Positions 56,001 through 64,000 of a DNA stretch of 64,000 nt are shown here, piece after piece. The first letter of the stretch is position 1, and the number at the start of each line of letters is the position of its first letter. The translations under genes were made by a program, and so were the position numbers. Under the pieces are notes generated by a model. It saw only the letters and a list, made by a program, of their open reading frames with translations, was not told the origin of the DNA and made no database searches. The DNA comes from Planctomycetia bacterium (lineage in GTDB: Bacteria; Planctomycetota; Planctomycetia; Pirellulales; Thermoguttaceae). Where the stretch lies: the NCBI GenBank assembly GCA_030527205.1, contig JAUNBG010000004.1, forward strand, positions 1-64,000. The letters run 5' to 3'.

Positions 56001-56433
56001 CGATGATAATATTCCGAACTGGATTTGTCGTCAAACAGGAAGCAACGAGCTTTCCTGGAAAACGGCAATGGTCTCGAAAGAGAATGAAGCGGACAAGGTA
56101 ACCTTTATTTTTGCCGGAGCTTTGGGATTTGCAACCGAACCCAAAACGGCTGGTTTTACGATGACGTTCAATAATCAGGATTTGCTCCAATTTGACTTGC
56201 CGGAAGATCAAGAGCCCGTTTGGAAAAGCGCGGACGAAAAATCGGAACTCCGGTTGAATGTTCTTCGCGAAATCGGTCCGGACAAGTTCGGCGTCTTTAT
56301 ATTAACCGTTCCTAAAGAACTGGTTACAAAAGACTCATCGCAAATAATCGGCGTTCGTTCGCTTGGCGAAGGAAGTCGTCGCTGGTTTGGTCTCAATCTT
56401 TATACAGATTTTTCCGATTTCATTTCCCGGTAA
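53011..56433 (+). CDS. Secreted glycoside hydrolase family 2 enzyme
   Basis: 1140 residues with a signal peptide (basic MKRKTK, hydrophobic 8-25). Sugar-binding jelly roll (about 32-215: LNLDGTWSFATDP, VPGIWDNQGYG, AWYKRTVSIPKDW), immunoglobulin-like domain (about 215-330), then the TIM barrel: GMREIRFDGSKILLNGKRLFLSGYG, FNHVRHHSCVLPHEYYDVCDELGML, acid/base Glu460 in FVWVGGNELS and likely nucleophile Glu544 in ISHEAGN. About 490 further residues form extra C-terminal beta domains. GH2 includes beta-galactosidases, beta-mannosidases, beta-glucuronidases and exo-glucosaminidases; specificity is not decided here. AAGGA precedes the ATG. It begins a region of surface and carbohydrate genes. Confidence 0.92.
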   Translation: MKRKTKVLIFLCLFSFWATHSFLLAVEKAPNRNSLNLDGTWSFATDPGQVGESEAWFEVDKELPPMPLEGYAPEANGTIKVPGIWDNQGYGTPNDKVHHNAVGKAWYKRTVSIPKDWNSEESLYFVITGVSRYAKVWINGISVGEEAIGCIGKHEWDVSSLVQPGEEAHIAILVDSKQRWEIDPLLGAASLNDYLEIEWGGIWGHVFLESRPKTRLDSFYLRSDIAQSVCKVETTILNELKKKSCDSLKLEIFDKDRKCVASKTESIQVDDLAAETFDASIAAKIPNAQLWSPDSPYLYQVRLSLMNGDTILDVLESTYGMREIRFDGSKILLNGKRLFLSGYGDDHIYPYEFSMPTDREMYVKRMQLIKQFGFNHVRHHSCVLPHEYYDVCDELGMLPNAEMLLGYPQQLPGEGNLWLSKVPEGTDPEPANETLRKRWAAVIKEYRNHPCIFVWVGGNELSMLGYDRWLKMPLRYQFQEIAHRLDPDRYFCDIDGDWKGEIEKRGERDTLAMNMLLFDEWSNPITNRDKFKTGKLQKPAISHEAGNFITFSRPDQIDLFQCNYKPFWMVDGKAKLEKLGLMDEVEDWACASEKLYLLLHKYNVEGVRLNEELSGYHWWLIQDYWTTSNGLVDLFFRPKSIKPEEVHLFNGHVVLLQKGLKTSYQSGETLDIEALISNFSGKTFAGTLSWAIIEKGNTLPEAEGSFETSDIDEGTLKSIQQVQWTCPDVSEPKHLQLRLVFTNQEDESVYLNYWSTWLYPKEIAPKSEVPIYVEESLVNIFPKNWNVQPLPLDCNDFPSEAVYAVTWATPEILKAVQNGAGLLHFGAQQFLSSLTMQYQQTWWKAGDNEQNNHIGTFVYPNPVTDSMVDESWCDIQWVQLLDGSVKFDLEKAQERPDVFIRALTSLVRVRDAATLFEVGIDKGKMIVSGLNHDNAIDIPVHQWLLAKMIDEVSSDTKAKVFWDASMIVPKVVVPEGMILGIQRLEKFAETGAWHSYRDDNIPNWICRQTGSNELSWKTAMVSKENEADKVTFIFAGALGFATEPKTAGFTMTFNNQDLLQFDLPEDQEPVWKSADEKSELRLNVLREIGPDKFGVFILTVPKELVTKDSSQIIGVRSLGEGSRRWFGLNLYTDFSDFISR

Positions 56434-56650
56434 AAACAGAACGCGTTTTTAGAATATTTATCATTTAGATATAATCGTGTGTTTTTTGTTGAAGTCGTTC
56501 CGGTTACAAACGGTTGCGATTTCAACAAAGTTGTTATGAACATTTTTCATTGATTCTGTTTTATGAAATTCAATCTGGATGAATTATGTTCGTTTATATA
56601 TGTGGTCATATTAATAAAGTGACTCAACCAAGAACTTTAAAGGAGTTTTT

Positions 56651-57701
56651 ATGAAAAGCTACAATGTTAAGTTGGGGGGGGGGGGGTAAACTGGGTTTTA
56701 CTCTCGTTGAACTTTTGGTCGTTATCGCGATCATCGGGATTCTTATCGGGCTTCTTTTGCCGGCAGTTCAAGCGGCACGAGAAGCAGCCCGGCGCATGCA
56801 ATGTACAAACAATCTGAAACAAATGGGTTTGGGACTTCATAATTATCATGATGTCAACAAAGCCTTTCCGATCGGAGCCGTCAAAGGAGATTGGGGCGCC
56901 TTTGGAACGCTCTCCGGTCGAAATTGGCGATTAACGATTCTTCCGTTTGTGGAACAAGCGGTCATTTTGGATCAACTTCGTCTCGACGGTTGGGTCGGTT
57001 GTTCCAAATATTTTACAGGGCAAGGGATTCAAAACAATGAATATCTTCGCAATATGGTTCTCGACATCTATGTTTGTCCGAGCGCCTATTGGAAGAAAAT
57101 ATTGAAGGACGGGCAATCGGGCAACTTTTTCGACATGATTCAAACGCAAGTAGCGAATTATACGGGAGTAGCAGGAGCATCCCCCGACCCGGCCGGTCGA
57201 GAATCAATGATTTTTAAATGTGATCTCGGCATAGCAGCAGGAAATGGCGTCTTGACTTATAACGATTCACGGAATTTCAGCGCGTTGAGCGACGGAACCT
57301 CCAATACGATATTAATCGGCGAGCAGTCAGGAGTGAATACATATGGCTGTCCTTATTCAGCGAACTATGAAGGAGCCTGGGCTGGCTACAGTATGGGCGA
57401 AAAGTTTGCAGAACTTCGAGCAGGCGCGGCGAATCCGCATTTATATGGTTCCGGATTGACGGTTGTTCATTGGGGGCCCAATTATAAAGGTTGTCATCCG
57501 ACCAATGCAAGCGGGCAAGGCCCGAACGGGGAAATGTGTGGAAATTCCTATACATTAAATACGGTTTTGGACTCACGTCATCCAGGAGGTTGTAATGTAG
57601 TCCGCGGAGACGGAAGCGTTTTCTTTGCTTCCGAGACAATGGCTCCAGAAGTCTTTCGTATTCTTTGTTGTATGAACGATGGCAAAACGGCTTCGTTATA
57701 A
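56651..57701 (+). CDS. DUF1559 prepilin-like protein, start out of frame across a G13 tract
   Basis: The ATG at 56651 has a good site (AAAGGAG, 5-nt spacer) and reads MKSYNVKLGGGG then TAA. The pilin frame ([54 protein letters not shown], and the DUF1559 body ending SRHPGGCNVVRGDGSV) is shifted by one base. The only other in-frame Met (56664) has no ribosome-binding site. The tract 56674-56686 is 13 Gs; with 12 the leader would read MKSYNVKLGGGGKLG|FTLVEL, a normal prepilin leader. Either a phase-variable locus in the OFF state or a homopolymer sequencing error. The rest of the gene is intact and typical of the family. Confidence 0.85.
56674..56686 (+). repeat. Poly-G tract (13 G) at a prepilin start
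   Basis: Uninterrupted run of 13 Gs, 7 codons after the best start codon. It is the longest G-run in the window and the only thing separating start and coding frame. Confidence 0.95.
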
Positions 57702-57736
57702 ATCAAACCAAATAACCTTTCAAGGGAGAATTATAA

Positions 57737-58756
57737 ATGAGAAAAACGTCAATTAAAGGATTTACTCTTGTTGAACTGCTTGTCGTTATTGCTATTATCG
57801 GAATTTTGATCGGGCTTCTTCTTCCGGCAGTTCAGGCGGCGCGAGAAGCGGCGCGTCGAATGCAGTGCACAAACAATTTGAAGCAAATCGGTTTAGGATT
57901 GCATAACTATAACGATACTTATGAAATGCTTCCTCCGGCACAAATGCGAATGGGAATGACGTTTGAATATGGAAGCGCTCATGTTCGCCTTTTGCCTTTT
58001 ATCGAACAAAACGCATTTTTTGATATTTTGTCACAGAAATTTATTTCAGCGGCGGAAGACCCGGATAAATGGACAACCTCGACCGGTTATGAAATGTCCG
58101 GCACAAATACGGCAAAAGATTCTGAAGGGAAATGGATCGCTCAAAATCGCATTTCGACTTTTACGTGTCCGTCCGACGGCTTTGCCAATGGAAGACAATC
58201 GATAGGAGGCGACTGGCCGGACTATTATGCCTCGAATTACGCGGCCTCGGCAGGCCCAACCCGTTGGGCAGGTCTTGCGCAACCGGATTGTCCTTCATCG
58301 GTGACCTGGTATAATAGTTATACATCGGAGTATACCGATTTATTGGAACAACCTGCAGGCCCCTTTGGAATACAATGTGTTCAATTTGACTTTGGAGAAA
58401 TTTTGGACGGTCTTTCCTCAACGATTTTCTTTGGCGAAATGCGTCCAGAATGTACAGGATTCGCTTGGTCCGGTTGGGTTATGAACGATCCGGACGGTTT
58501 TATGTACACATCGATCCCGATCAACCATAAAAGCTGTAATCAAACGGCTTACGGCGGTTCGTCAGGAAATCATGATCAGGGTTGCGAAAGTCGTTTCAGC
58601 TGGGGGGCAGCTTACGGATTCAAATCTTATCATTCAGGCGGCGCAAACTTCCTGCTTGGCGATGGTTCCGTTCGTTTCTTCTCCGAAACCATTGATATGA
58701 AAGTCTATCAATATCTTGGCGACCGTCGCGATCGTCAAAGTGTTTCCGTTCCGTAA
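57737..58756 (+). CDS. DUF1559 prepilin-like protein
   Basis: 339 residues. Short ordinary leader [41 protein letters not shown], then the DUF1559 domain with THNLK-type [17 protein letters not shown], several DGxS-type turns, and the ending [24 protein letters not shown]. Closely related to the preceding gene in the first 60 residues but different later; 35-bp gap, AAGGGAG ribosome-binding site. Expected to be processed by prepilin peptidase and displayed or secreted by a pilus-like system. Confidence 0.93.
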   Translation: MRKTSIKGFTLVELLVVIAIIGILIGLLLPAVQAAREAARRMQCTNNLKQIGLGLHNYNDTYEMLPPAQMRMGMTFEYGSAHVRLLPFIEQNAFFDILSQKFISAAEDPDKWTTSTGYEMSGTNTAKDSEGKWIAQNRISTFTCPSDGFANGRQSIGGDWPDYYASNYAASAGPTRWAGLAQPDCPSSVTWYNSYTSEYTDLLEQPAGPFGIQCVQFDFGEILDGLSSTIFFGEMRPECTGFAWSGWVMNDPDGFMYTSIPINHKSCNQTAYGGSSGNHDQGCESRFSWGAAYGFKSYHSGGANFLLGDGSVRFFSETIDMKVYQYLGDRRDRQSVSVP

Positions 58757-59050
58757 TTTGTGATTTCATTGGTAACGTTTGTGTTGTAAAGACTCAAATT
58801 GTCAACAAATGTTTTGTTTCTCACTCGCTGAAGCGCACAGAAACAGAAAAGAAATAAACAGGGCAATCAGCTTTCTTGATTTCATAGAGAAATTTTCCTT
58901 TTATAACCCATTTCTTTTCTGGAGTTTGGCGTTTTCGCGAGAGTAAAGAATAACAGGAACGTTGCTCTTTGAGTTAAATCTTATGGAGGAATGTCAATAC
59001 AGGGGCATGTTCCATAATGATTGGACATACAGATCGGAAAGAATAAACGA

Positions 59051-59470
59051 ATGAATATAATGAAAATGTTTTGTGTTCTGCCGGCTATTTGTTTTTTGAT
59101 GTTAAGTTGCATTCTAATATCAGGTTGCAACGAAGGTTTCCAGAAAATGAAAAGCGGGAAATATGTCCCTGTTGAAGGAACCGTATTAATGAATGGCGAA
59201 CCGCTTGAGGGCGTAACAGTCTGGTTTCTTCCGATTGAAGTTGGCCCGGATACGCCGGAAGATGAAAGTAAAGTCGTAACAGACGCTTCCGGCAAATTTG
59301 TCTTAAAAACGGGAAATAAAAACGGTTGTCCCGAGGGGGCGTATCGAGTCAGTTTTTCAAAGACTGTTGATGGCGAAGAATTGCTGGGGAACTATGTCAT
59401 GCCTTTGCAGTCCGGTCTGACGGCAGAAGTCCAAGAATCGATGGAACCTCTCGTTTTTGATCTAAAATAG
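59051..59470 (+). CDS. Transthyretin-like (carboxypeptidase-regulatory-like) lipoprotein
   Basis: 139 residues; hydrophobic signal and lipobox ISGC (Cys about 26). The mature part VPVEGTVLMNGEPLEGVTVWFLP...VVTDASGKFVLKT...PEGAYRVSFSK is the small beta-sandwich found widely in planctomycete surface proteins downstream of DUF1559 genes. Start chosen at MNIMKMFC; ATG 59060 is equally possible and the longer reading from 59021 is unnecessary. Confidence 0.85.
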   Translation: MNIMKMFCVLPAICFLMLSCILISGCNEGFQKMKSGKYVPVEGTVLMNGEPLEGVTVWFLPIEVGPDTPEDESKVVTDASGKFVLKTGNKNGCPEGAYRVSFSKTVDGEELLGNYVMPLQSGLTAEVQESMEPLVFDLK

Positions 59471-59605
59471 AAGTTCATCTTGAAAGTTGAAAGTTAATTC
59501 AACGATATTATGTAATGTTGTCATTCATTGTTGCAGAGAGAAGAAATCAGTTTTAATGTTCCTGAGTTTTAGGAATTTAAGTCTTGTTATATTGAAGGAG
59601 AGTCG

Positions 59606-60025
59606 ATGAAAAAGCATTTACTGTTTATTTATATTGCGGCTATTGTTGGACTTGCGTTGAATATAGCCGGTTGCGGTCCGCAAAAAATCGTGTTGGTTCC
59701 CGTTGAAGGCCATTTAACTCTCAACGGGGAGCCGGTCGAAGGAGTCTCCGTTTGTTTGACGCCCAAGGAAGTTGATGGGCGTTTGTCAGCAGGCGCAACA
59801 ACAGATGCCGAAGGTCATTTTGTGTTGTCATGCGGCAATGAAACCGGTTGTTCGCCGGGAGAGTATACTGTTTCTGTCGTCAAAATTGAACATACAGGAG
59901 ATTCGATGTTGAATACGCAAATCATCAATCATCTTCCTTTACAATATGCCGATCCGGCTTCATCCGGTTTAACGGCAACAGTAACCAAAGGAATGGAACC
60001 ATTGAAGTTCGATTTAACGCAATAA
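59606..60025 (+). CDS. Transthyretin-like lipoprotein
   Basis: 139 residues, AAGGAGAG ribosome-binding site, signal segment MKKHLLFIYIAAIVGLALNI with lipobox IAGC. Same beta-sandwich as its neighbour: VPVEGHLTLNGEPVEGVSVCLTP, TTDAEGHFVLSCGNETGCSPGEYTVSVVK, and the shared ending LTATVTKGMEPLKFDL. The two are tandem paralogues and probably anchor or cap surface assemblies made with the DUF1559 proteins (inference). Confidence 0.88.
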   Translation: MKKHLLFIYIAAIVGLALNIAGCGPQKIVLVPVEGHLTLNGEPVEGVSVCLTPKEVDGRLSAGATTDAEGHFVLSCGNETGCSPGEYTVSVVKIEHTGDSMLNTQIINHLPLQYADPASSGLTATVTKGMEPLKFDLTQ

Positions 60026-60090
60026 AAAAGTCATTAATCCCGAAAAAACGTCAATTGTGTCGTTAAGGCAACCGTTGCCGTTCTTTTCAA

Positions 60091-60218
60091 CTGTACTTTC
60101 GCCGGTTTTTCTTTTCGCGACACAAAATAGAACATTATCCGTCGGAAAAAAAGTATTTTTGCGCCGCGGCGCAGCGCGAAAATTTCCAATATCATTACAA
60201 AAATCGGGGAAAGAGCAG
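60091..60218 (-). repeat. Repeat family B, copy 4 (internally deleted, inverted)
   Basis: 128 bp. Ends CTGTACTTTCGCCGGTTTTT and AAAAATCGGGGAAAGAGCAG match the terminal inverted repeats of the 49318 copy, but the middle about 140 bp is missing. It occupies much of the 60026-60416 gap and extends the next ORF artificially. Confidence 0.85.
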
Positions 60219-60416
60219 AAATATGTTGAACCATTGAAACTTGCGAAATTTTCAATGCAATTTTCAATACAAATTGAAAAACGACAGAAAACAGACTGCC
60301 CTCCCCTTTTACAGAACGTTTTGGTTATGAAACGACTTTCCTGCAACTTAAACATTAACAACCGATTGTCTGATTATTCAGATGTTATTTCGACGACAAC
60401 GGAAGGAAACCAATCA

Positions 60417-62912
60417 TTGAAACCAACAATACAAAAGAGCCAAAAAGTCGTTTTGTCAACGCTTCTTTTGGGAATCGTTTTCTTTCGATTATTTTCATTG
60501 GGATTTGCAGCGGACCGGGCAATGCGTGAATATATTCCTGAACCGGGCGAGGCGAAAACGGGCGTTCTTGATTTTTCGTGGCTTAACGAAAAACCGGCAG
60601 GGCGTCATGGGCATGTTTTGGTTGACGGGGAACGTTTTATTTTTGAAGATGGAACGCCGATCAAATTTTTCGGAGTCGTTCTCGGTTTCGGGGCAGCGAC
60701 TCCGGAAAAAGAGGTTGCCGAAGCGATTGTTCGAGAATTGGCGTCAAACGGAGTTAATTTCGTTCGACTTCATGCAATTGACTGTACTTATTCCGGGGTT
60801 GTCGATTATTCCGGAATTAAAGAAGGGGCAAAAACAAATTGCTTTAATTCAGAAATGCTGGATCGCCTTGATTATCTTGTTTATTGCTGCAAAGAAAACG
60901 GCATTTATATTCATTTGGACACAAACGCCGGGCGGGTTATTTCGACGGGAGACGGTTTTTCAGAAGAAGAAGCAAAAGCAGGTCAAACAGGAACATTGCG
61001 CGGAATGCGTTTTTTTGTTGATCGAATTGCGGAACTGGAAACCCAATTTTCGCTTGCCTTACTTGATCATGAGAATCCCTACACAAAAATGCGTTATGCC
61101 GACGATCCCGTAATCGCAGTTGTTCAGTATGTTAATGAAAGCAGCGTCCTTTGGTTAAACAGTCCGAATGTCGATAATCCTTTTACGCAGGAACTCAATC
61201 GTCGATTTAATGAATGGCTCAAAACGAAATATGAATCTCGGGAGAACCTGAAAGCGGCCTGGACCAATGAAGCGGGCGTTTCGGCTCTTCGAGAGGACGA
61301 AGATTTTGACAAGGGTTCCGTTGCTTCGCCGACAATGGGATGTTGGGTTGAACCGACGATTGAGCAGGACGCTTCGTTTACGGAACTTGATTCTCCGCCG
61401 CGTCATGCCGATTTTACCGCGTTTCTGATTGAAATCGAACAGAACGTTTTTTCGCAATTTTATCAGAAGACGCGAGCTCTTGGTTTTAAATCGGCGATAA
61501 ATTGTTCAAATTATCCTTCAGGGCCAGTCGATACTTATTTGAATTCGTTCGGCGATGTAATGGAAAAGAACGCTTATTGGAATCATCCGATCGGCGATTA
61601 TACAATTCCGACCCGATTTCATCGGGATGAAATGGCGTCGATTGATCCCCGATCTCTTTTTCCGAAAGAAGGACTTGATAAAAGATCCCAGAAGAACGAT
61701 CATGCGCTTCATTCGGTTGGCATTGTTTCGCGAGCTTCCGTGGTCGACAAACCGTTGATTGTTACAGAATGGAATGCAACTTCGCCCACAGAGTTTCGGA
61801 CGGACACGCTTTATCAAATGGCCTGTTATGGATCGTTTCAGGATTGGGACGGTCTGTGCGTTTTCATATATACTTTTGATGGCTATGCGGAGAATTTTTT
61901 TAAAACGAAATCGTTTACCAGTTTTTTCAATGTTAATGTTGATCCAGCGATTTACGGAGCTTTTGGAATGGCTGCGGCGGTCTTTCGACTTGGATTGATC
62001 GACAAGGCTCGTAATCAAGTTGAATTGGTCTTAACGCCGGATGATCTTCTTGCTCAAGATGAACATTTCTGGCAAATACCGATGATAACGCCGTTTGTTT
62101 CGCGGTTCGCTTATCGATTTATTGACAACGTTTATAAGGGGAACGCCGATTTGGTTATTCCGTCGCAGAATACAACCAGCGGCGATTATCGATCGGCCAG
62201 TCATCTGCTTATAGAGAAAAAAAATCCTTATTCCAACGCATTTCGTCAAAGAAAAACATATGACGAATGGCTTGCTCTTTATCGGGATCAGAATGTCGTA
62301 AGCGAAAAGATTGGGGAACAAACGCTGGAATTCGGACAAAGAGCAGCGATTCTCAACAGCTCTTTCTCATCAGGGAATTATGATCTCGTTTTGACCCGAG
62401 CGATGCGGCATTTCGGTTTGCTGACCCAAGATCAGGGCTGGACAGCGGAACGAGCGGTATCCGATACAGGGCAATTGATTTATGACGTCGAAAAAGGTTT
62501 TTTCAGCGCGAACAGTTCCCGATTTTCGGTTTTTGCCGGAAAATGTAATGAGTTACATAAAACAGATTCGTTTCAAATTCAATCGCCCAATGATCGAGCT
62601 GCGGTTGCTGTTCTGGCTCTTGATGGTCAACCCCTTAAAACGTCTTCGTCTGTTTTGGTTTACGCAATGGGACGTTGTTATAATTCCGGTATGACCTGGG
62701 ACGGAACAACCTTGACCAGTCTTGGAAAAGAACCGATTCTGTATGAAGATATTCGCGGAACGTTAATGATTCAATCAGATCGTTCAACCTGTTGCGTCTG
62801 GAAACTTGATTCGCTCGGTCGTCGAACAGAAAAAATCATTCCTCAACAAACCGACAAAGGCTTTAACTTTCCGCTTGGGGATACAATCTTTTATGAGTTG
62901 TCGTTTGAATAA
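60417..62912 (+). CDS. Secreted clan GH-A (GH5/GH39-like) glycoside hydrolase
   Basis: 831 residues from a TTG at 60417 with GGAAGG 10 nt upstream; this start gives a clean signal peptide (KSQKVVLSTLLLGIVFFRLF). The long in-frame extension to 60057 is repeat family B DNA; an ATG at 60327 has no site. The body reads VDGERFIFEDGTPIKFFGVVLGFGA, ASNGVNFVRLHAID, IYIHLD, acid/base Glu241 in VQYVNESS and likely nucleophile Glu451 in PLIVTEWNATSP, the paired glutamates on strands 4 and 7 of a clan GH-A barrel. About 300 C-terminal residues add beta-rich domains. Substrate unknown. Followed at 104 bp by a sugar-type sodium symporter. Confidence 0.82.
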   Translation: MKPTIQKSQKVVLSTLLLGIVFFRLFSLGFAADRAMREYIPEPGEAKTGVLDFSWLNEKPAGRHGHVLVDGERFIFEDGTPIKFFGVVLGFGAATPEKEVAEAIVRELASNGVNFVRLHAIDCTYSGVVDYSGIKEGAKTNCFNSEMLDRLDYLVYCCKENGIYIHLDTNAGRVISTGDGFSEEEAKAGQTGTLRGMRFFVDRIAELETQFSLALLDHENPYTKMRYADDPVIAVVQYVNESSVLWLNSPNVDNPFTQELNRRFNEWLKTKYESRENLKAAWTNEAGVSALREDEDFDKGSVASPTMGCWVEPTIEQDASFTELDSPPRHADFTAFLIEIEQNVFSQFYQKTRALGFKSAINCSNYPSGPVDTYLNSFGDVMEKNAYWNHPIGDYTIPTRFHRDEMASIDPRSLFPKEGLDKRSQKNDHALHSVGIVSRASVVDKPLIVTEWNATSPTEFRTDTLYQMACYGSFQDWDGLCVFIYTFDGYAENFFKTKSFTSFFNVNVDPAIYGAFGMAAAVFRLGLIDKARNQVELVLTPDDLLAQDEHFWQIPMITPFVSRFAYRFIDNVYKGNADLVIPSQNTTSGDYRSASHLLIEKKNPYSNAFRQRKTYDEWLALYRDQNVVSEKIGEQTLEFGQRAAILNSSFSSGNYDLVLTRAMRHFGLLTQDQGWTAERAVSDTGQLIYDVEKGFFSANSSRFSVFAGKCNELHKTDSFQIQSPNDRAAVAVLALDGQPLKTSSSVLVYAMGRCYNSGMTWDGTTLTSLGKEPILYEDIRGTLMIQSDRSTCCVWKLDSLGRRTEKIIPQQTDKGFNFPLGDTIFYELSFE

Positions 62913-63015
62913 TTCCGAAAAATAGTATAGCATAAATCAATAACAGGCAAACTAACAAACATTCAATTGAGGCAATTTCCGCTCAATATTAGAATTAGGA
63001 AAGAAGAGTAAAAAA

Positions 63016-64000
63016 TGAGCGAAATCAATATTATCGATTTAACAACGCTTTTCATTTATTTTGCCATTCTTCTGATCGTCGGTTTTGTAAAAGGCCGAGG
63101 AAAACGTCAGGATAGCGGAAGTTTCTTTGTTGCGAAGGCTTCCTTGCCTTGGTGGGTCATCGCAGCGGCATTTGTTGCAACCGGAATGAATACGGAACAA
63201 CTTGTCGGTCAAAACGGAATGGCGTATAAAATCGGACTTCCGCTTTTGAATTGGTATTTTATTGTTTTTATCGTCTATTCGATGTTGATTTTCGTCTTTC
63301 TTCCAGTCTATTTAAGAAACGGTATTGTAACGATGCCGGAGTATTTGGGACGTCGTTTCAATTCGGTCTGTCAAAATGTGTTTACGGTAATTCTTCTTTT
63401 GAGTTATGTTTTTATGAATTTGGCGGTTGTGTTTTACGGAGGGGCCAAACTGCTGGAAGTCGTTTTTGGATTGAACATCTGGACAGGCGTAATATTAATA
63501 GGCGTTGTTGCAGGACTTTATACGATGTATGGGGGCATGAGTTCGGCAGCGTATGCGGCAGTTTTTCAATTTGCGTTGATTTTTCTTTCAGGTTTTTATC
63601 TTCTTTATTTAGCGTATCAGAAACTTCCAAACGGATGGTCGGATGTAATAGCGTCGGCGCCTTGCGGTTTTCATATGATGCGTCCGATGGATTATCCCGA
63701 GATTCCCTGGCATGCGGTTCCTTTGACGATATTGGGGATTCATCTGTATTATTCGTGTGCCAATCAGGCTCTGGTTCAGGGCTGTTTCGGCGCGAAAAGA
63801 GAATGGGATGCGCGAATCGGTTTGATTGTTGCCGGATTTTTTGTTGTCTTAAGACCGTTTGTCGAAATTTTTCCAGGTCTTTTTTGCAGGGCGATTGCCG
63901 TTGTTGACCCGTCGTTCAATTTGGGCGATCAACCGGTTGATAATGTTCTGCCGATCATGATTCGTCAATTGGTTCCCATTGGATTGCAAGGCTTTATTCT
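63016..64000 (+). CDS. Sodium/solute symporter (SSS family), truncated by window end
   Basis: At least 328 residues, still open at 64000. Starts MSEINIIDLTTLFIYFAILLIVGF with repeated membrane helices; the family features are DSGSFFVAKASLPWWVIAAAFVATGMNTEQLVGQNGMAYKIGL (helices 1-2 and the Na+ site), VTMPEYLGRRF and TMYGGMSSAAYAAVFQ. SSS members of the SGLT type bring sugars, myo-inositol or sialic acid in with sodium. Downstream of the GH-A enzyme, so uptake of its product is the natural inference. Confidence 0.92.

Noticed and set aside
60057-60416. N-terminal 120 codons of the glycosidase ORF
   Set aside because: They translate repeat family B DNA and place the signal peptide far inside; the TTG at 60417 with GGAAGG explains the export signal better.
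63251-63907. 218-codon Cys/Phe-rich ORF
   Set aside because: Shadow frame of the SSS symporter, whose own frame starts at 63016 and stays open to the window end.

Overview
The window looks like a chromosomal segment of an anaerobic, fermentative planctomycete, probably a gut or sediment member of the Pirellulales side of the phylum. The taxonomic inference rests on three prepilin-like proteins with the FTLVELL...LLPAVQ.AREAARR signature (DUF1559, greatly expanded in Planctomycetota), transthyretin-like lipoproteins, Gfo/Idh/MocA oxidoreductases, a Tat-exported GH109-type enzyme and very large secreted proteins. The anaerobic lifestyle rests on an [FeFe]-hydrogenase operon and a bifunctional AdhE. 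The DNA is moderately AT-rich and the intergenic regions are long and full of small palindromic repeats.

Layout. 1-2.6 kb: repeat DNA, a SorC-like sugar-binding regulator and a small membrane protein. 2.6-6.2 kb: one 1210-residue secreted protein joining a right-handed beta-helix to a lactonase-type beta-propeller. 6.6-7.9 kb: citrate synthase. 8.4-20.0 kb: a minus-strand fermentation operon in the order adhE, rex joined in frame to a [2Fe-2S] protein, hydS, PP2C-type phosphatase, hydC, hydB, hydA. It makes a complete trimeric NAD-linked (potentially bifurcating) hydrogenase, a PAS-containing sensory hydrogenase, its likely phosphatase partner, an NADH-sensing repressor and an ethanol-forming enzyme. 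21-24.2 kb: GH109-like enzyme, AEC transporter and YbaK deacylase. 24.7 kb: tRNA-Arg(ACG). 25.5-27.8 kb: a prepilin-like protein with a metallothionein-like Cys-rich leader and an exported two-domain CbiX-like chelatase, downstream of two nearly identical DtxR/IdeR-like boxes.

28.4-46.5 kb: housekeeping and central metabolism (NAD(P)HX dehydratase, coiled-coil membrane protein, TPR lipoprotein, SDR plus FGGY kinase, double-ACT regulator, argS, rsfS, riboflavin synthase, rsmA, HD hydrolase). 46.7-48.4 kb: citramalate synthase. 49.7-52.9 kb: a compact PIG-L / DegT aminotransferase / Gfo-Idh operon. 53.0-64.0 kb: a carbohydrate and surface locus with a GH2 enzyme, two DUF1559 prepilin-like genes (the first out of frame because of a 13-G tract next to its start), two transthyretin-like lipoproteins, a clan GH-A glycosidase and a truncated SSS-family symporter running off the window.

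The observations I rate highest are the putative metal-responsive Cys-rich pseudopilin/CbiX pair (25.0-27.8 kb), the poly-G tract that would switch a surface pseudopilin on and off (56.65 kb), the Rex-[2Fe-2S] in-frame fusion with its own internal ribosome-binding site (16.5 kb), and at least two families of MITE-like repeats with terminal inverted repeats scattered between genes. No CRISPR array, rRNA, transposase or phage gene was seen.
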